The position numbers and the translations under genes are program-made. The notes under the pieces were generated by a model that worked only from the letters and a program-made list of their open reading frames with translations, made no database searches and was not told the DNA's origin. From assembly GCA_963773735.1 (NCBI GenBank), contig CAVZCK010000028.1, positions 1-64,000 of the forward strand: a stretch of 64,000 nucleotides of DNA, in the 5' to 3' direction. Below, piece after piece: positions 54,495 through 62,901 of this stretch (position 1 is the first letter of the stretch; the number at the start of each line of letters is the position of its first letter). Origin of the DNA: CAVZCK01 sp963773735 (GTDB taxonomy: Bacteria; Pseudomonadota; Alphaproteobacteria; Rhizobiales; Rhodomicrobiaceae).

Positions 54495-55577
54495 CTATCG
54501 GGCCGCCGCCCTCACCGGTGCTTTTGCCGGCTGCGCGTCGCCGCCGCTGAGCATCAAGGCACGCACGAGCGTCGCCGGGTCATTATCGAGTGCGATCCGC
54601 GGCAAGGCGAGCAATTCGCGGGCGTGTTCCGGCCACAAGGCGCCCTCGATCGATGTGACGCCGGTTTCCAGATCCAGCTCACGGGCAATCCCGATGTCGC
54701 GTGCCACGACCACCGCTTGTTCTCCGGGAAAAGCCAGATGGCGCGGGCGAAGTCCGGTCGCGGCCTCCAGCGCATGGATCGAGTCCTCGACAGACTGGCG
54801 CGCGCGGTCGAAGCTCAGCTCGCCGAGCGGCTGAGCCCCGCCGCCCAGCGTTCCGATCGTCACCAGCGAATCCTGGGCGAGGCGTTTCAGCTCATCGGGC
54901 GAGAGCATTTCGCGCTGCGCGATCCGGGCCATGCTGACCGCATGCTTTTTGAGAACGCCTTCGAGGAGATCGGCCCGTGCCCCGCGATCCAGCAATGCAA
55001 GACGCCGGAACAGCCGGGCATAGACCTGCTGCTTCTCGCCGGCCGAGCGGCAGCGGCAATCCACGATCTCCGCGCCGATCTGCAGCGAGACGCGGTCGCA
55101 ATCCTGGATCAGCCCCTCGAGCGCGAGCCACCAGGGAATGCGCTCATTGCCCAGATAATCGGCGCCGGCATACACGGCGAACGGCATTCCGCGCTCCTTG
55201 AAGAAAGGAAACACGACGTCGCGGACAGCCCGGTAGGCTCCATCGAAAGTGAAGCAGACGAAGCGGCGGTCAAGATCGCGTTCGACGAGGCGGCGGCGCA
55301 TCTCCGCCAGCGACACGACATCCAGCGATTGCGCGGTGACGAGTGCGATCATTTCCTGAAGCAGCAGCGGATCGGTTTCCGCGATCACACCGCGCGAGGT
55401 GAGAGTGTCCTCAAGCGCCCTGACGCGCCGGATCATGAAGATCGCGCCGCAGCCCATCGCAAATCTCGGCAGCACGCTCGACTTTTCGTTGAAATAATGC
55501 GCGCGCAAATAGGCGTCGAAAGGCCCTCTCGGCAATTCGCGGATCACGGCTAGCCCCCAAGATGCCGCCGTAACCAC
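54495..55577 (-). CDS. NodB-fold polysaccharide-deacetylase-like protein with altered active site
   Basis: About 360 residues from a GTG at 55577; start uncertain. The N-terminal block VIRELPRGPFDAYLRAHYF and the fold core FVCFTFDGAYRAVRDVVFPFFKERGMPFAVYAG align with NodB domains (usual FTFDDGYRD). Here the metal-binding second Asp is Gly, and the HxxxH zinc motif region reads TIGTLGGGAQPLGELS, lacking both His. ATGLRPRHLAFPGEQ corresponds to the RxPxG motif with changes. It is therefore probably not a zinc-dependent deacetylase. It may be a structural or binding protein; the fold call is firm, the activity is not. Confidence 0.75.
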   Translation of the reverse strand: MVTAASWGLAVIRELPRGPFDAYLRAHYFNEKSSVLPRFAMGCGAIFMIRRVRALEDTLTSRGVIAETDPLLLQEMIALVTAQSLDVVSLAEMRRRLVERDLDRRFVCFTFDGAYRAVRDVVFPFFKERGMPFAVYAGADYLGNERIPWWLALEGLIQDCDRVSLQIGAEIVDCRCRSAGEKQQVYARLFRRLALLDRGARADLLEGVLKKHAVSMARIAQREMLSPDELKRLAQDSLVTIGTLGGGAQPLGELSFDRARQSVEDSIHALEAATGLRPRHLAFPGEQAVVVARDIGIARELDLETGVTSIEGALWPEHARELLALPRIALDNDPATLVRALMLSGGDAQPAKAPVRAAAR

Positions 55578-55806
55578 AAGATCGCGGCCCGGCAGTCAAT
55601 GTGCCCGGAAGCAGGCTGGCACGATTCGCCGGGACGCCAAAGGGCTTGCACCGTGAGCGCCCGTCGTCGCGCGGAGCGCATGCTGCAGGAATTTTACGTC
55701 AAGCTCAGCGGGGAACGCAGCCGGCATCAGCCGGACTTTGGCCGGTTCGGGCAAACGCCAGAGGGAACGGCGAACCGTTCCCTCTCATCGAGCGAGCCAT
55801 GCTGGC

Positions 55807-56169
55807 TCAGCAGTAGCGGCGCCAATGATATCGGCAGTAACGCGGTCCATGATAGGCGCGGCAATTCCAATAGCAGGAATGGGAATCACCGTAGTCGTAG
55901 TAGTAGCCGCCATCGTAATATGGGGCAAAAAGGAATGGCGCTATCCAAAAGTCGTGACCGCGGTGAAAGTGTCTTCGCCGAGAATACCGCGAATACCCAC
56001 GCCGTCTCTCGCGAACGAGAACGACGCCATTGTCGGCCGTCTTTACAACCGGCTGAAGATTTGGCGGAACGGAACTGTCTGCAGGTGCCGAGGAGACACC
56101 TGCCGCGCCGCACACCGTCAGAATAGCGCCAGCTGCCAGCACCGCCAGTTTATGCTTGATGCCGTTCAT
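55807..56169 (-). CDS. Small secreted Tyr/His/Arg-rich hypothetical protein
   Basis: 120 residues from the Met at 56169. Signal peptide KLAVLAAGAILTVCGAAG. The mature part is small and has a basic Arg/His segment (RRRGYSRYSRRRHFHRGHDF) and a Tyr-rich C-terminus (YDGGYYYDYGDSHSCYWNCR, then YHGPRYCRYHWRRYC) with four Cys. Such small secreted proteins are common in Hyphomicrobiales and uncharacterised. No family recognised. Confidence 0.6.
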   Translation of the reverse strand: MNGIKHKLAVLAAGAILTVCGAAGVSSAPADSSVPPNLQPVVKTADNGVVLVRERRRGYSRYSRRRHFHRGHDFWIAPFLFAPYYDGGYYYDYGDSHSCYWNCRAYHGPRYCRYHWRRYC

Positions 56170-56847
56170 TTCCAATCCTCTCACTTTTCTCCCTGGATGG
56201 GGTCTCGTTGGAGACCTTCACCAAGGAACACGCATGGGCGTGTCTGGCTCCATGACCGGAGCCGCCGATTTTGTATCAAAATGTGACAAAGCCGGTTTCA
56301 AATAAGCTTCATGCATTCGGCGCGCGCCAGCGATGAAGGCTGCCGGCGGGGCGCGTTGGCGATGAGCTTATACGCGGAGAGAATAAGTATTTTCATGGGG
56401 AGCGAGCCAAATCCTGCTACTTCGGCTTGCAAAGATCAGGTGCTTGATGTAGCAAATTTGTTGTTGCAGTGCATCAAACCGGCTGCATTCTGCACATAAC
56501 ACGTGAAATATCAGCTGTCGGGCCGCTTAGGCCAGGAGGAGCGGGTGTTACGCGTGTCCAAGATGAAACCTCGCTTCTTTCTTATTACAAATGTTATAAT
56601 TGATTATGGAACGGTTATCGGTTTCAAATTATTGAAGAATCATTTGAACGCCCGCGATTTTCCTTTATATTTGTGACCAGAAACCACGCCGTAGTGCGTG
56701 TGGCTGGCTGAGTTCTATTCCGGCGAACGGTGAAGTCGGCATTTAACTCTTCGCGCGGCGATAGGTCGTTCCAAAAGCGATCGAAATATGCTCCGCCTCG
56801 GCAGCCGAGGAAACATCCCGGTTTACGGATAACGGAAATTTTTGAAC
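56170..56847. other. Intergenic region before the GntR gene
   Basis: About 680 bp with no supportable gene. It should contain the promoters of the small secreted protein (reverse) and of the GntR regulator (forward). A/T-rich between 56570 and 56680 (TTATTACAAATGTTATAATTG). No terminator or RNA was recognised. Confidence 0.4.
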
Positions 56848-57627
56848 ATGAACCAGCATCTGACGAACCGTCAGGCGAGTTCGCCTCTTCTTCATCCGGC
56901 AGTCGCCGAAGACGGAACGAGTGCGATCTCACGACGCCATCTGCATGACGAGCTTCTCATCCGGCTGCGCGACTGCATCATCGACGGAGAACTCGTACCC
57001 GGCGCAAAGATTCCGGAGAAAGAGCTTTGCGAGCGCTTCAGGGTGTCGCGCACGCCGCTTCGCGAGGCTTTGAAGGTCCTCGCCTTTGAAGGGCTCGTGA
57101 TCCTCAATCACAATCGCGGCGCCATCGTTAAGCCGCTGACCTTCGAGGACCTCAGTTACGCCTTCCCCGTCTACACGCAACTTGAAACGCTTGCCGGCGA
57201 ATTAGCCTGCGAGCGGATGAGCGCCAAAGAGATCGACGAAATCAAACGGCTGCACGAACGCATGGTCGCTGCCTGCAAGCAGAAGGATGCGAAAGGCCAG
57301 CTCGCCATCAACGAGCAGATTCACGAGCGCATCCATCTCGGCTCGCAAAACCGAAACCTGATCCAGCTGCTCCGCCACCTGTCGAGCCGAATCCGCCGCG
57401 CCCGCATGGCCGTCATCATTCCGGTTGCACGGCTGCATGACGCCATTGCCGAACATGAGCGCATCATGGCGGCGCTTGAGCGCCGGGACGCGCCGCTGCT
57501 GTCGCGTGCAATCCGTGACCACCTCGAGAACACCTTCCGCGCCATGAAGGCGGCTTTCGCGGCTCAGGAGACCTTGCCCGCGCGGAGAGCCGGAAAGCGC
57601 GACCTCGGCACCTCCGAGGCGGCCTGA
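56848..57627 (+). CDS. GntR-family transcriptional regulator (FadR/FCD subfamily)
   Basis: A 259-residue regulator. A winged helix-turn-helix occupies about residues 35-100 (LLIRLRDCIIDGELVPGAKIPEKELCERFRVSRTPLREALKVLAFEGLV in blocks; RTPLREALK is the GntR signature). The C-terminal FCD domain (about 110-235) has LETLAGELACERMS, NEQIHERIHLGSQNRNLIQLL and HDAIAEHERIMAALERRD, with His/Asp positions that bind metal and small carboxylates. FCD regulators usually control acid or CoA-ester catabolism, so the reverse-strand TRAP/CoA cluster at 59.6-64 kb is a possible target. The start is the ATG at 56848. Confidence 0.9.
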   Translation: MNQHLTNRQASSPLLHPAVAEDGTSAISRRHLHDELLIRLRDCIIDGELVPGAKIPEKELCERFRVSRTPLREALKVLAFEGLVILNHNRGAIVKPLTFEDLSYAFPVYTQLETLAGELACERMSAKEIDEIKRLHERMVAACKQKDAKGQLAINEQIHERIHLGSQNRNLIQLLRHLSSRIRRARMAVIIPVARLHDAIAEHERIMAALERRDAPLLSRAIRDHLENTFRAMKAAFAAQETLPARRAGKRDLGTSEAA

Positions 57628-57765
57628 TCCCTTTTCCGCGCCAGCCGCGCTTGATATGCTTGTGTCCGCCTTGCTCTACCGGAGAAGAAGGTGGGGCGGC
57701 ATAGAGCGGGTTTGTCGAATGGCCCTCACATGCAGCCCGTCCCTCTCCGGCAAGCGCGGGCGCAC

Positions 57766-58269
57766 ATGAACGGAACCTCGGACGAGGCAGCCAGCACCGC
57801 GGCCGCGACGCTGATCGGACTTGGCCTCCTCAATCGAATGGGCAAGCTTGGCGTCAGACGACGCTCCCGCCACAGGGACCATGAGCCCCGTGCCGCCGCG
57901 CCGCGTCCTAGGATCACGATCGTGAGTTCGCTTCTCAACGCCGTCGTCTATGCCGTTTTGCTGATCGCCTATCTCGTCGTCGAGGTTCTCGCGGCGATGC
58001 TTGCCTATATGTATCTGAACCTCCATCACATCGAGACCTTCGGCCGCCTGATCGGGATCTGCCGTGAGCTGCTCAATCTATTTGCCGATCAGCTTGAGAA
58101 ATTTTCGCCCACGCTCGCCAACCAAGCCTATGCGACGATCCTCGGCGAGCTTGGCGCGAAGTCCGTGTTGCTGCTGTTCATCGGACTGGCCGTGAGCACG
58201 CTGGTTCGCTTCGTGATCTGGTTCTTTCACAAGGGCGTGGAGACCGTTCGCACCAAACCGGCGCCATGA
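57766..58269 (+). CDS. Small membrane protein with central helices
   Basis: About 167 residues from the Met at 57766; an in-frame Met lies at 57730. A basic N-terminal region (GVRRRSRHRDHEPRAA) is followed by one long hydrophobic segment (LLNAVVYAVLLIAYLVVEVLAAMLAYMYLNL, in two parts), an amphipathic stretch and a second segment (SVLLLFIGLAVSTLVRFVIWFF). The short C-terminus is basic. No family recognised. It is on the same strand as the GntR gene with 138 bp between. Confidence 0.55.
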   Translation: MNGTSDEAASTAAATLIGLGLLNRMGKLGVRRRSRHRDHEPRAAAPRPRITIVSSLLNAVVYAVLLIAYLVVEVLAAMLAYMYLNLHHIETFGRLIGICRELLNLFADQLEKFSPTLANQAYATILGELGAKSVLLLFIGLAVSTLVRFVIWFFHKGVETVRTKPAP

Positions 58270-58285
58270 GCTGAGCCAGCCGATG

Positions 58286-58316
58286 CAAGAAAAGAGCCGC
58301 GGGGGGCCTGCGGCTC
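58286..58316 (-). terminator. Rho-independent terminator for the EF-hand gene
   Basis: On the reverse strand GAGCCGC pairs with GCGGCTC around a 9-base loop, followed by TTTTCTT. Plus-strand arms are 58294-58300 and 58310-58316, T-run complement 58286-58293. It lies about 130 bp after the EF-hand stop codon, with the dispersed repeat between. Confidence 0.65.
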
Positions 58317-58342
58317 GCGTGGTCAGGAAGGGACCACAGATC

Positions 58343-58446
58343 ACACTGCGTCTAACCGGAATCGATCAAACGCAAAAAAAGTTGATCTATTCTATAGCGT
58401 TAGAGCAACTTGACCGCGTCCAAAATAATGGACGCCGGGCGCTCTA
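58343..58446. repeat. Dispersed intergenic repeat, copy 2
   Basis: Same block order as 50460-50545: CGGAATCGATCAAACGCA, TTGATCTATTCTATAG, TTAGAG, CTTGACCGC. It ends in a perfect hairpin GCGTCCA-AAATAA-TGGACGC, then CGCTCTAG. It overlaps the stop of the EF-hand gene. Confidence 0.65.
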
Positions 58447-59310
58447 GCCGGCCTCGCTTTGCTGAAGATTGGTGACGATCGACGCCAGCTCGCTGTTGTC
58501 GAGAGAGCCGTCGTGATTCGTGTCGGCTTTCTGAAAGAGCGCATCGAGCTGCGTACTGAGCGTTTGAAGGTCTTGATCGGAGAGCTGCACGCCTTTCGCG
58601 GCGGCTGCATCCTTTAGAGCGTCCTTCAATTCCGTCTCATCCAGCTTGCCGTCGTGATTTTTGTCGTATTTCTTCATGAACTTCTTCAGCTCTTCCGGTG
58701 ACACCTTTCCATCACCGTTTTTATCGAGGAGGCTCAAGAGCAACTGGTCAAGTCCAGACAAGCCGGACGACCCGCTGCTATTTCCGGCGCCCTGGCCACT
58801 TCCGGCGCCCTGGCCACTTCCGGCGCCTTCGCCCTGGCCACTTCCGGCGCCCTGACCACTTCCGGCGCCCTGACCACTTCCGGCGCCCTGGCCACCATTC
58901 GCGCCGCCGGCCTGATTGCCGCAATTGCTCCCCGGCGTTTGCTGACCTCCGCCTGGCTGTTGCGTCTGCGATGCCTGCTGCAGTGCCTCAAGCGCATTGG
59001 TGAGTTCGTTCGCATCGAGCTCCTTGGTCGTCTCGCCCGGCTTATTGATATTGAACATATCGATGAACTTCTGCGCCTCCTGCTTGGATATGTTCAGTGC
59101 CGCGGCCAATTCATCGGCGCTGAGCGTGCCGTTATGATTGGTATCGGCGCTATTGATGAGATCTTGGACCTGCTGAGCAACCGTTGGTCCTGCGTTGCTT
59201 TCCTTCTGCATGAAACTCTGCAGAATGTTCTCAAATTGAGCGATCATATCCGCTGAAGGCATTCCCAGCGCCAAGTTTCCGGCGCCTACCGCATCCAATG
59301 CACCAACCAT
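58444..59310 (-). CDS. Four-EF-hand calcium-binding protein with Gly/Gln/Ser-rich linker
   Basis: About 288 residues from the Met at 59310, preceded by GGAGG 7-9 bases upstream. EF-hand 1 is DTNHNGTLSADE (about residue 55). After an Ala/Gln-rich helix a linker of repeated GQGAGS units (about 35 residues) follows. EF-hands 2-4 are DKNGDGKVSPEE, DKNHDGKLDETE and DTNHDGSLDNSE, all with the canonical Asp/Asn/Glu ligands. No signal peptide is evident, so export (if any) would be by another route. Function unknown; calcium sensing is inferred from the loops. Confidence 0.88.
   Translation of the reverse strand: MVGALDAVGAGNLALGMPSADMIAQFENILQSFMQKESNAGPTVAQQVQDLINSADTNHNGTLSADELAAALNISKQEAQKFIDMFNINKPGETTKELDANELTNALEALQQASQTQQPGGGQQTPGSNCGNQAGGANGGQGAGSGQGAGSGQGAGSGQGEGAGSGQGAGSGQGAGNSSGSSGLSGLDQLLLSLLDKNGDGKVSPEELKKFMKKYDKNHDGKLDETELKDALKDAAAAKGVQLSDQDLQTLSTQLDALFQKADTNHDGSLDNSELASIVTNLQQSEAG
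58781..58896. repeat. Tandem 18-bp repeat within the EF-hand gene
   Basis: About six copies of TCCGGCGCCCTGGCCACT or a close variant (one copy has TTC inserted; two have TGACC). The repeats encode the GQGAGS linker and are prone to copy-number change. Confidence 0.8.
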
Positions 59311-59613
59311 GACCTTACCCTCCTGCCTAGCGCTCAAATCTCGGATAGTTTTCCGATAATTTATCACCATTTTACCGATTTTAGCGCAAACGATCAAGAA
59401 ACAAAATGCGTTCCGTTGTTGTCCGAGGCGGTGTGGGAGTATATACAGATATTTGTCAAATTACGGATCGACGATGTCGATGCGATTTTTGTTTCATATG
59501 AACCGATTAGCTTGACATTCTTATGGTATCTATTCGTCTGGTCATTCGCCCAGACGAATACGGCGCCAGTCCGTCAATAAACACCTGTTCGCGGTCTCGT
59601 GCGGGAATGACGC
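59311..59613. other. Intergenic region upstream of the EF-hand gene
   Basis: About 300 bp, A/T-rich in the middle, presumably with the EF-hand promoter and the 3' end of the CoA-transferase gene. It contains the inverted repeat at 59531-59560. Nothing else was recognised. Confidence 0.4.
59531..59560. promoter_or_regulatory. Inverted repeat, possible operator or terminator
   Basis: TATTCGTCTGG (59531-59541) is an exact inverted copy of CCAGACGAATA (59550-59560) around an 8-base spacer. It lies between the end of the CaiB gene and the EF-hand gene, both on the reverse strand. No T-run follows on either side, which leaves a regulator site as the likelier role. Confidence 0.5.
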
Positions 59614-60816
59614 TCAGAAGACGACGCGGTTTGCCATGAAGACCCCGATCTCGGCGTCCGAATAGCCGGCTTCCTTCAGAATGTCGCGCGTGTGCTGCCC
59701 CAAAGTCGGCGCGGCAGCGTCGATGCGGCAGGCGGTCTCGGAGAATTTCACTGGCGCACCGATCGTCTGGACTTTGCCGGCCACCGGATGGTCGACCGTC
59801 GGCACCATCCCCCGCGCAACGGCCTGCTCGTCCCGATGCATCTCGGCGATGCTGAGCACCGGGCCGACCGGCACGCCGGCAGTCTCCAGATTTTCGAGCC
59901 AATGGGCCATCGGCTTCTGCTCAAAAATGCCGTTCAGCACTGCAACGAGATCGTCGCGATTGGCCATGCGTGCTCCGTTGGTGGCAAAACGCGGATCGTC
60001 CTTGAGATCCGGCCGGCCGAGCACGCCCAGCATCCGCTCCCAATTGCGCTGATTGGCGGCGCCGACATTGATCCAGCCGTCCGCCGCCCGGAATGCCTGA
60101 TACGGCGCGTTGAGCGGGTGCGCGGAGCCCATCGGCCCCGGCGAGCGCCCGGTCGCGAAGGCGATGGCCGATTGCCAATAGGTCAGCACGATGCCGGCCT
60201 CGAACAGCGATGTGTCGACCTTCTGCCCCTCGCCGGTCTTCAGCTTGTGCGCATAGGCTGCGCAGATGCCCATCGCGCCGAGGATGCCGGCGACGATGTC
60301 CGTGACCGGCGCGCCAACTTTCACCGGCGGGCGGCCGGGACCTTCGCCGGTAATCGCCATCAGGCCGGACATGCCCTGCGCGACCAGATCGAAACCGGGG
60401 CGGTCGGCATAGGGACCGGTCCGGCCGAAGCCGGAGATTTCGCAGTAGATCAGACCGGGATTGTCCTGGCGCAGCGTCTCATAGCCGAGCCCGAGCGCCT
60501 CCATCGTGCCGTTGCGAAAGTTCTCGATGAGTGCATCGGCATTCGAAACCAGCCGCCGCAGGATCGCCTTGCCGTCCGCGGTCTTCAGATCGATGACCAT
60601 GCCGCGCTTGTTGCGGTTCATCATCATGAAGGCTGCGGCCTCGCCGTTGATCGCGGGGGGCAGAAAACGCCGCGAGTTGTCACCTTCCGGCTTTTCGACC
60701 TTGATCACGTCCGCGCCCATATCGGCGAGCATCAGCCCGCAGGTCGGGCCGGACATGATATGCGCCAGCTCGATAACCGTCATACCGCTCAAGGGGCCGT
60801 ATCCGCGCGCAGCCAT
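59614..60816 (-). CDS. CaiB/BaiF-family CoA transferase
   Basis: A 400-residue class III CoA transferase. Hallmarks: GMTVIELAHIMSGPTCGLMLADMGADVIKVEKPEGD (N-terminal block with Asp-Lys), NRNKRGMVIDLKTADGK, DALIENFRNGTMEALGLGY, the catalytic Asp expected in PVTDIVAGILGAMGICAAY, and QKVDTSLFEAG. Such enzymes move CoA between carboxylates without a nucleotide. It is 7 bp from the enoyl-CoA hydratase gene on the same strand, so both probably activate and hydrate an acid imported by the TRAP system. The substrate is unknown. Confidence 0.93.
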   Translation of the reverse strand: MAARGYGPLSGMTVIELAHIMSGPTCGLMLADMGADVIKVEKPEGDNSRRFLPPAINGEAAAFMMMNRNKRGMVIDLKTADGKAILRRLVSNADALIENFRNGTMEALGLGYETLRQDNPGLIYCEISGFGRTGPYADRPGFDLVAQGMSGLMAITGEGPGRPPVKVGAPVTDIVAGILGAMGICAAYAHKLKTGEGQKVDTSLFEAGIVLTYWQSAIAFATGRSPGPMGSAHPLNAPYQAFRAADGWINVGAANQRNWERMLGVLGRPDLKDDPRFATNGARMANRDDLVAVLNGIFEQKPMAHWLENLETAGVPVGPVLSIAEMHRDEQAVARGMVPTVDHPVAGKVQTIGAPVKFSETACRIDAAAPTLGQHTRDILKEAGYSDAEIGVFMANRVVF

Positions 60817-60823
60817 GGCTAAC

Positions 60824-61597
60824 CTAACGTCCCTGCCAGTTCGGTTTACGCTTGGCGAGAAAAGCTTCCAGCCCCTCCCGGAAATCCTCGCTCATATAGC
60901 ACTCGGTGATGAGGTCCTCATCGTCGCGGCGGCCTTCGCGCAGGCGGCGGAGCGCTTCCTTTGTCGCCCGCATCGTCAGCGGCGCGTGCTCCGCGACCAT
61001 CGCGGCTACTTCCCTCGCGCGCGCCATCAGCGCCGGGTGATCGGGAACCAGCTCTCCGACAAGACCGACCGCCTTGGCCGTCGCCGCATCGAGAAGTTTC
61101 GCCGTGACGACCATTTCCATCACTCGCCCAGCGCCGACCATGGCGACAAGCCGCGCGTAGTTGGCGATCGACAGACAATTGCCAAGGGTGCGTGCAACCG
61201 GAAAGCCGAAGACGGAATTTTCGGTGGCGATCCGCAGGTCGCAGGCAACCGCGATCGTCGCGCCGCCGCCCGTGCACGCCCCGGAGATCGCAGCAATCGT
61301 CGGCACCGGCGAGGTCTCGATCGCGGTCAGCGCTTTCTCGATGCGCTCTTCATAGGCAAGCGCATCTTCGTCGCGCTGAAATCCGCGGAACAGGGAAATA
61401 TCCGTCCCCGCCGCAAAGGCCCGTTCGCCGGCGCCGGTAATGATCAGCGCCTTAACGCCGCCATCGGCGCTCGGCGCCGCACAGATCTCGGCGATCCGGT
61501 CGTACATTTCGAAGGTCAGCGCATTGCGCGCCTCCGGGCGGTTCATCGTGATCGTGCCGACGGCGCCGCTGATCTCGTAAAGCACAAGCTCGGTCAT
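60824..61597 (-). CDS. Enoyl-CoA hydratase/isomerase (crotonase family)
   Basis: A 257-residue crotonase. Starts at 61597. The N-terminal LYEISGAVGTITMNRPEARNALT; oxyanion-hole blocks GERAFAAGTDISLF and AAISGACTGGGATIAVACDLRIATE; then TARTLGNCLSIANY. The usual catalytic Glu positions (EHAPLTMRATKEAL; LPGA/E region) are only partly visible: GACTGGGA replaces the first conserved Glu region, so hydratase activity is likely but not certain. It lies between DctM and the CoA transferase, and 20 bp separate it from DctM. Confidence 0.9.
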   Translation of the reverse strand: MTELVLYEISGAVGTITMNRPEARNALTFEMYDRIAEICAAPSADGGVKALIITGAGERAFAAGTDISLFRGFQRDEDALAYEERIEKALTAIETSPVPTIAAISGACTGGGATIAVACDLRIATENSVFGFPVARTLGNCLSIANYARLVAMVGAGRVMEMVVTAKLLDAATAKAVGLVGELVPDHPALMARAREVAAMVAEHAPLTMRATKEALRRLREGRRDDEDLITECYMSEDFREGLEAFLAKRKPNWQGR

Positions 61598-61617
61598 GGT
61601 CTCTTCCTCTGACCAGT

Positions 61618-62898
61618 TTAACGGTAGAACGCGTCGACGAGAAACATCGGAATTGCCGGGATGTAGGTGCACATGAGCAGCACGGCCAGGAGGACCGCGA
61701 TGAAATAGATGTTGATCTTCGTGACCTCCCAGATCCCCGTCTTGGCGATGGAGCAGGCGGTAATCAGCACGCTGGCCACGGGCGGGGTCTGCTGGCCGAT
61801 CGCAAGGTTCAGCGTGACGACCAGCCCGAAATGCACCGGATCGATGCCTGCGGCCTGGATCAGCGGGATGACGATCGGCACGACGAGAATGATGGCCGCC
61901 GCCGAATGCAGGAAGAAGCCGATGATCAAAAAGAAAACGTTGAGGATGAGCAGGATGAGATATTTGTTGTGCGTCAGCCCCAGCATCCAGGTGGCGATCC
62001 GCTGCGGAACCTGGGCCGTCGTCAGATAGTCGCCCATCAGCACGGACGACGCAACCAGCAGCATGACCACGGCGGTCTGCATGCCGCCGTCGAGCATCGC
62101 GGTTTTCAGCTCGCGCAAATTGACCTCGCCGTAATAGAGGCCGACGAGGATCGCCGCCAGAACGGCAAGGCCGGCCGCCTCGGTCGCGGTGACGAGACCG
62201 CCGAAAATGCCACCAAGAATGATGACCGGAATTGAGAATGTCGGGGCGGCATCGATGAAGGTGGTTTTGAGCCGCGGCCAGCTGAAGGCTTTCTCGACCG
62301 GCAAATTGTAACGGCGGGCCATCAGATGGGCGACCCCCATCAACCCGGCCGCACCGAGGAAGCCCGGAACGAAGCCGGCCACGAAAAGTTGCTCGACTGA
62401 GGTCCCCGCCGATACGCCATAGAGGATCATTGGGATGGAAGGCGGAATGATGATTGCCAGCGATGCGGCCGACGAGGTCACAGCAGCGGCGAGAGGGGCA
62501 GGATAGCCGCGCTTCTTCATCTGAGGGATCAGAAGTGAGCCAATCGCTGCGACGCCCGCGACCGCCGATCCGGAGATTTCGGCGAAGAACAGCGATACGC
62601 CTATGGTGATGATGGCAAGCCCGCCGCGGACGAATCCGATCATTGCGGAAACGAAGTTGATCAAACGCTGCGTAATGCCGGTCGCATTCATGATCGCGCC
62701 GGCCAGCACGAACATCGGAATAGCGATCAGCGAAAAATTCGTCGCGCCATTATACATGTCGAGACCGACATTCACGAGACTGCCGGGGCCGTCCGTCACA
62801 ACGATGCCGATCAGCGCGGAGAGGGCGAGGGCGACGGCGATCGGCACATGCAGGCAGATCATCGCCACAAGCGCGAGGAACATCACGAGCAGCAGCAT
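61618..62898 (-). CDS. TRAP transporter large permease DctM
   Basis: A 426-residue protein with about 12 helices. DctM blocks: IAIPMFVLAGAIMNATGI, FFAEISGSAVAGVAAIGSLLIPQMKKRGYP, AAVTSSAASLAIIIPPSIPMILYG, LGGIFGGLVTATEAAGLAVLAAI, and the last helices LNLAIGQQTPPVASVLITACSIAK. It mediates sodium-driven uptake of carboxylates with DctQ and DctP. The gap to DctQ is 3 bp. Substrate not inferable, but the neighbouring CoA enzymes suggest an organic acid. Confidence 0.95.
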   Translation of the reverse strand: MLLLVMFLALVAMICLHVPIAVALALSALIGIVVTDGPGSLVNVGLDMYNGATNFSLIAIPMFVLAGAIMNATGITQRLINFVSAMIGFVRGGLAIITIGVSLFFAEISGSAVAGVAAIGSLLIPQMKKRGYPAPLAAAVTSSAASLAIIIPPSIPMILYGVSAGTSVEQLFVAGFVPGFLGAAGLMGVAHLMARRYNLPVEKAFSWPRLKTTFIDAAPTFSIPVIILGGIFGGLVTATEAAGLAVLAAILVGLYYGEVNLRELKTAMLDGGMQTAVVMLLVASSVLMGDYLTTAQVPQRIATWMLGLTHNKYLILLILNVFFLIIGFFLHSAAAIILVVPIVIPLIQAAGIDPVHFGLVVTLNLAIGQQTPPVASVLITACSIAKTGIWEVTKINIYFIAVLLAVLLMCTYIPAIPMFLVDAFYR

Positions 62899-62901
62899 GG
62901 G

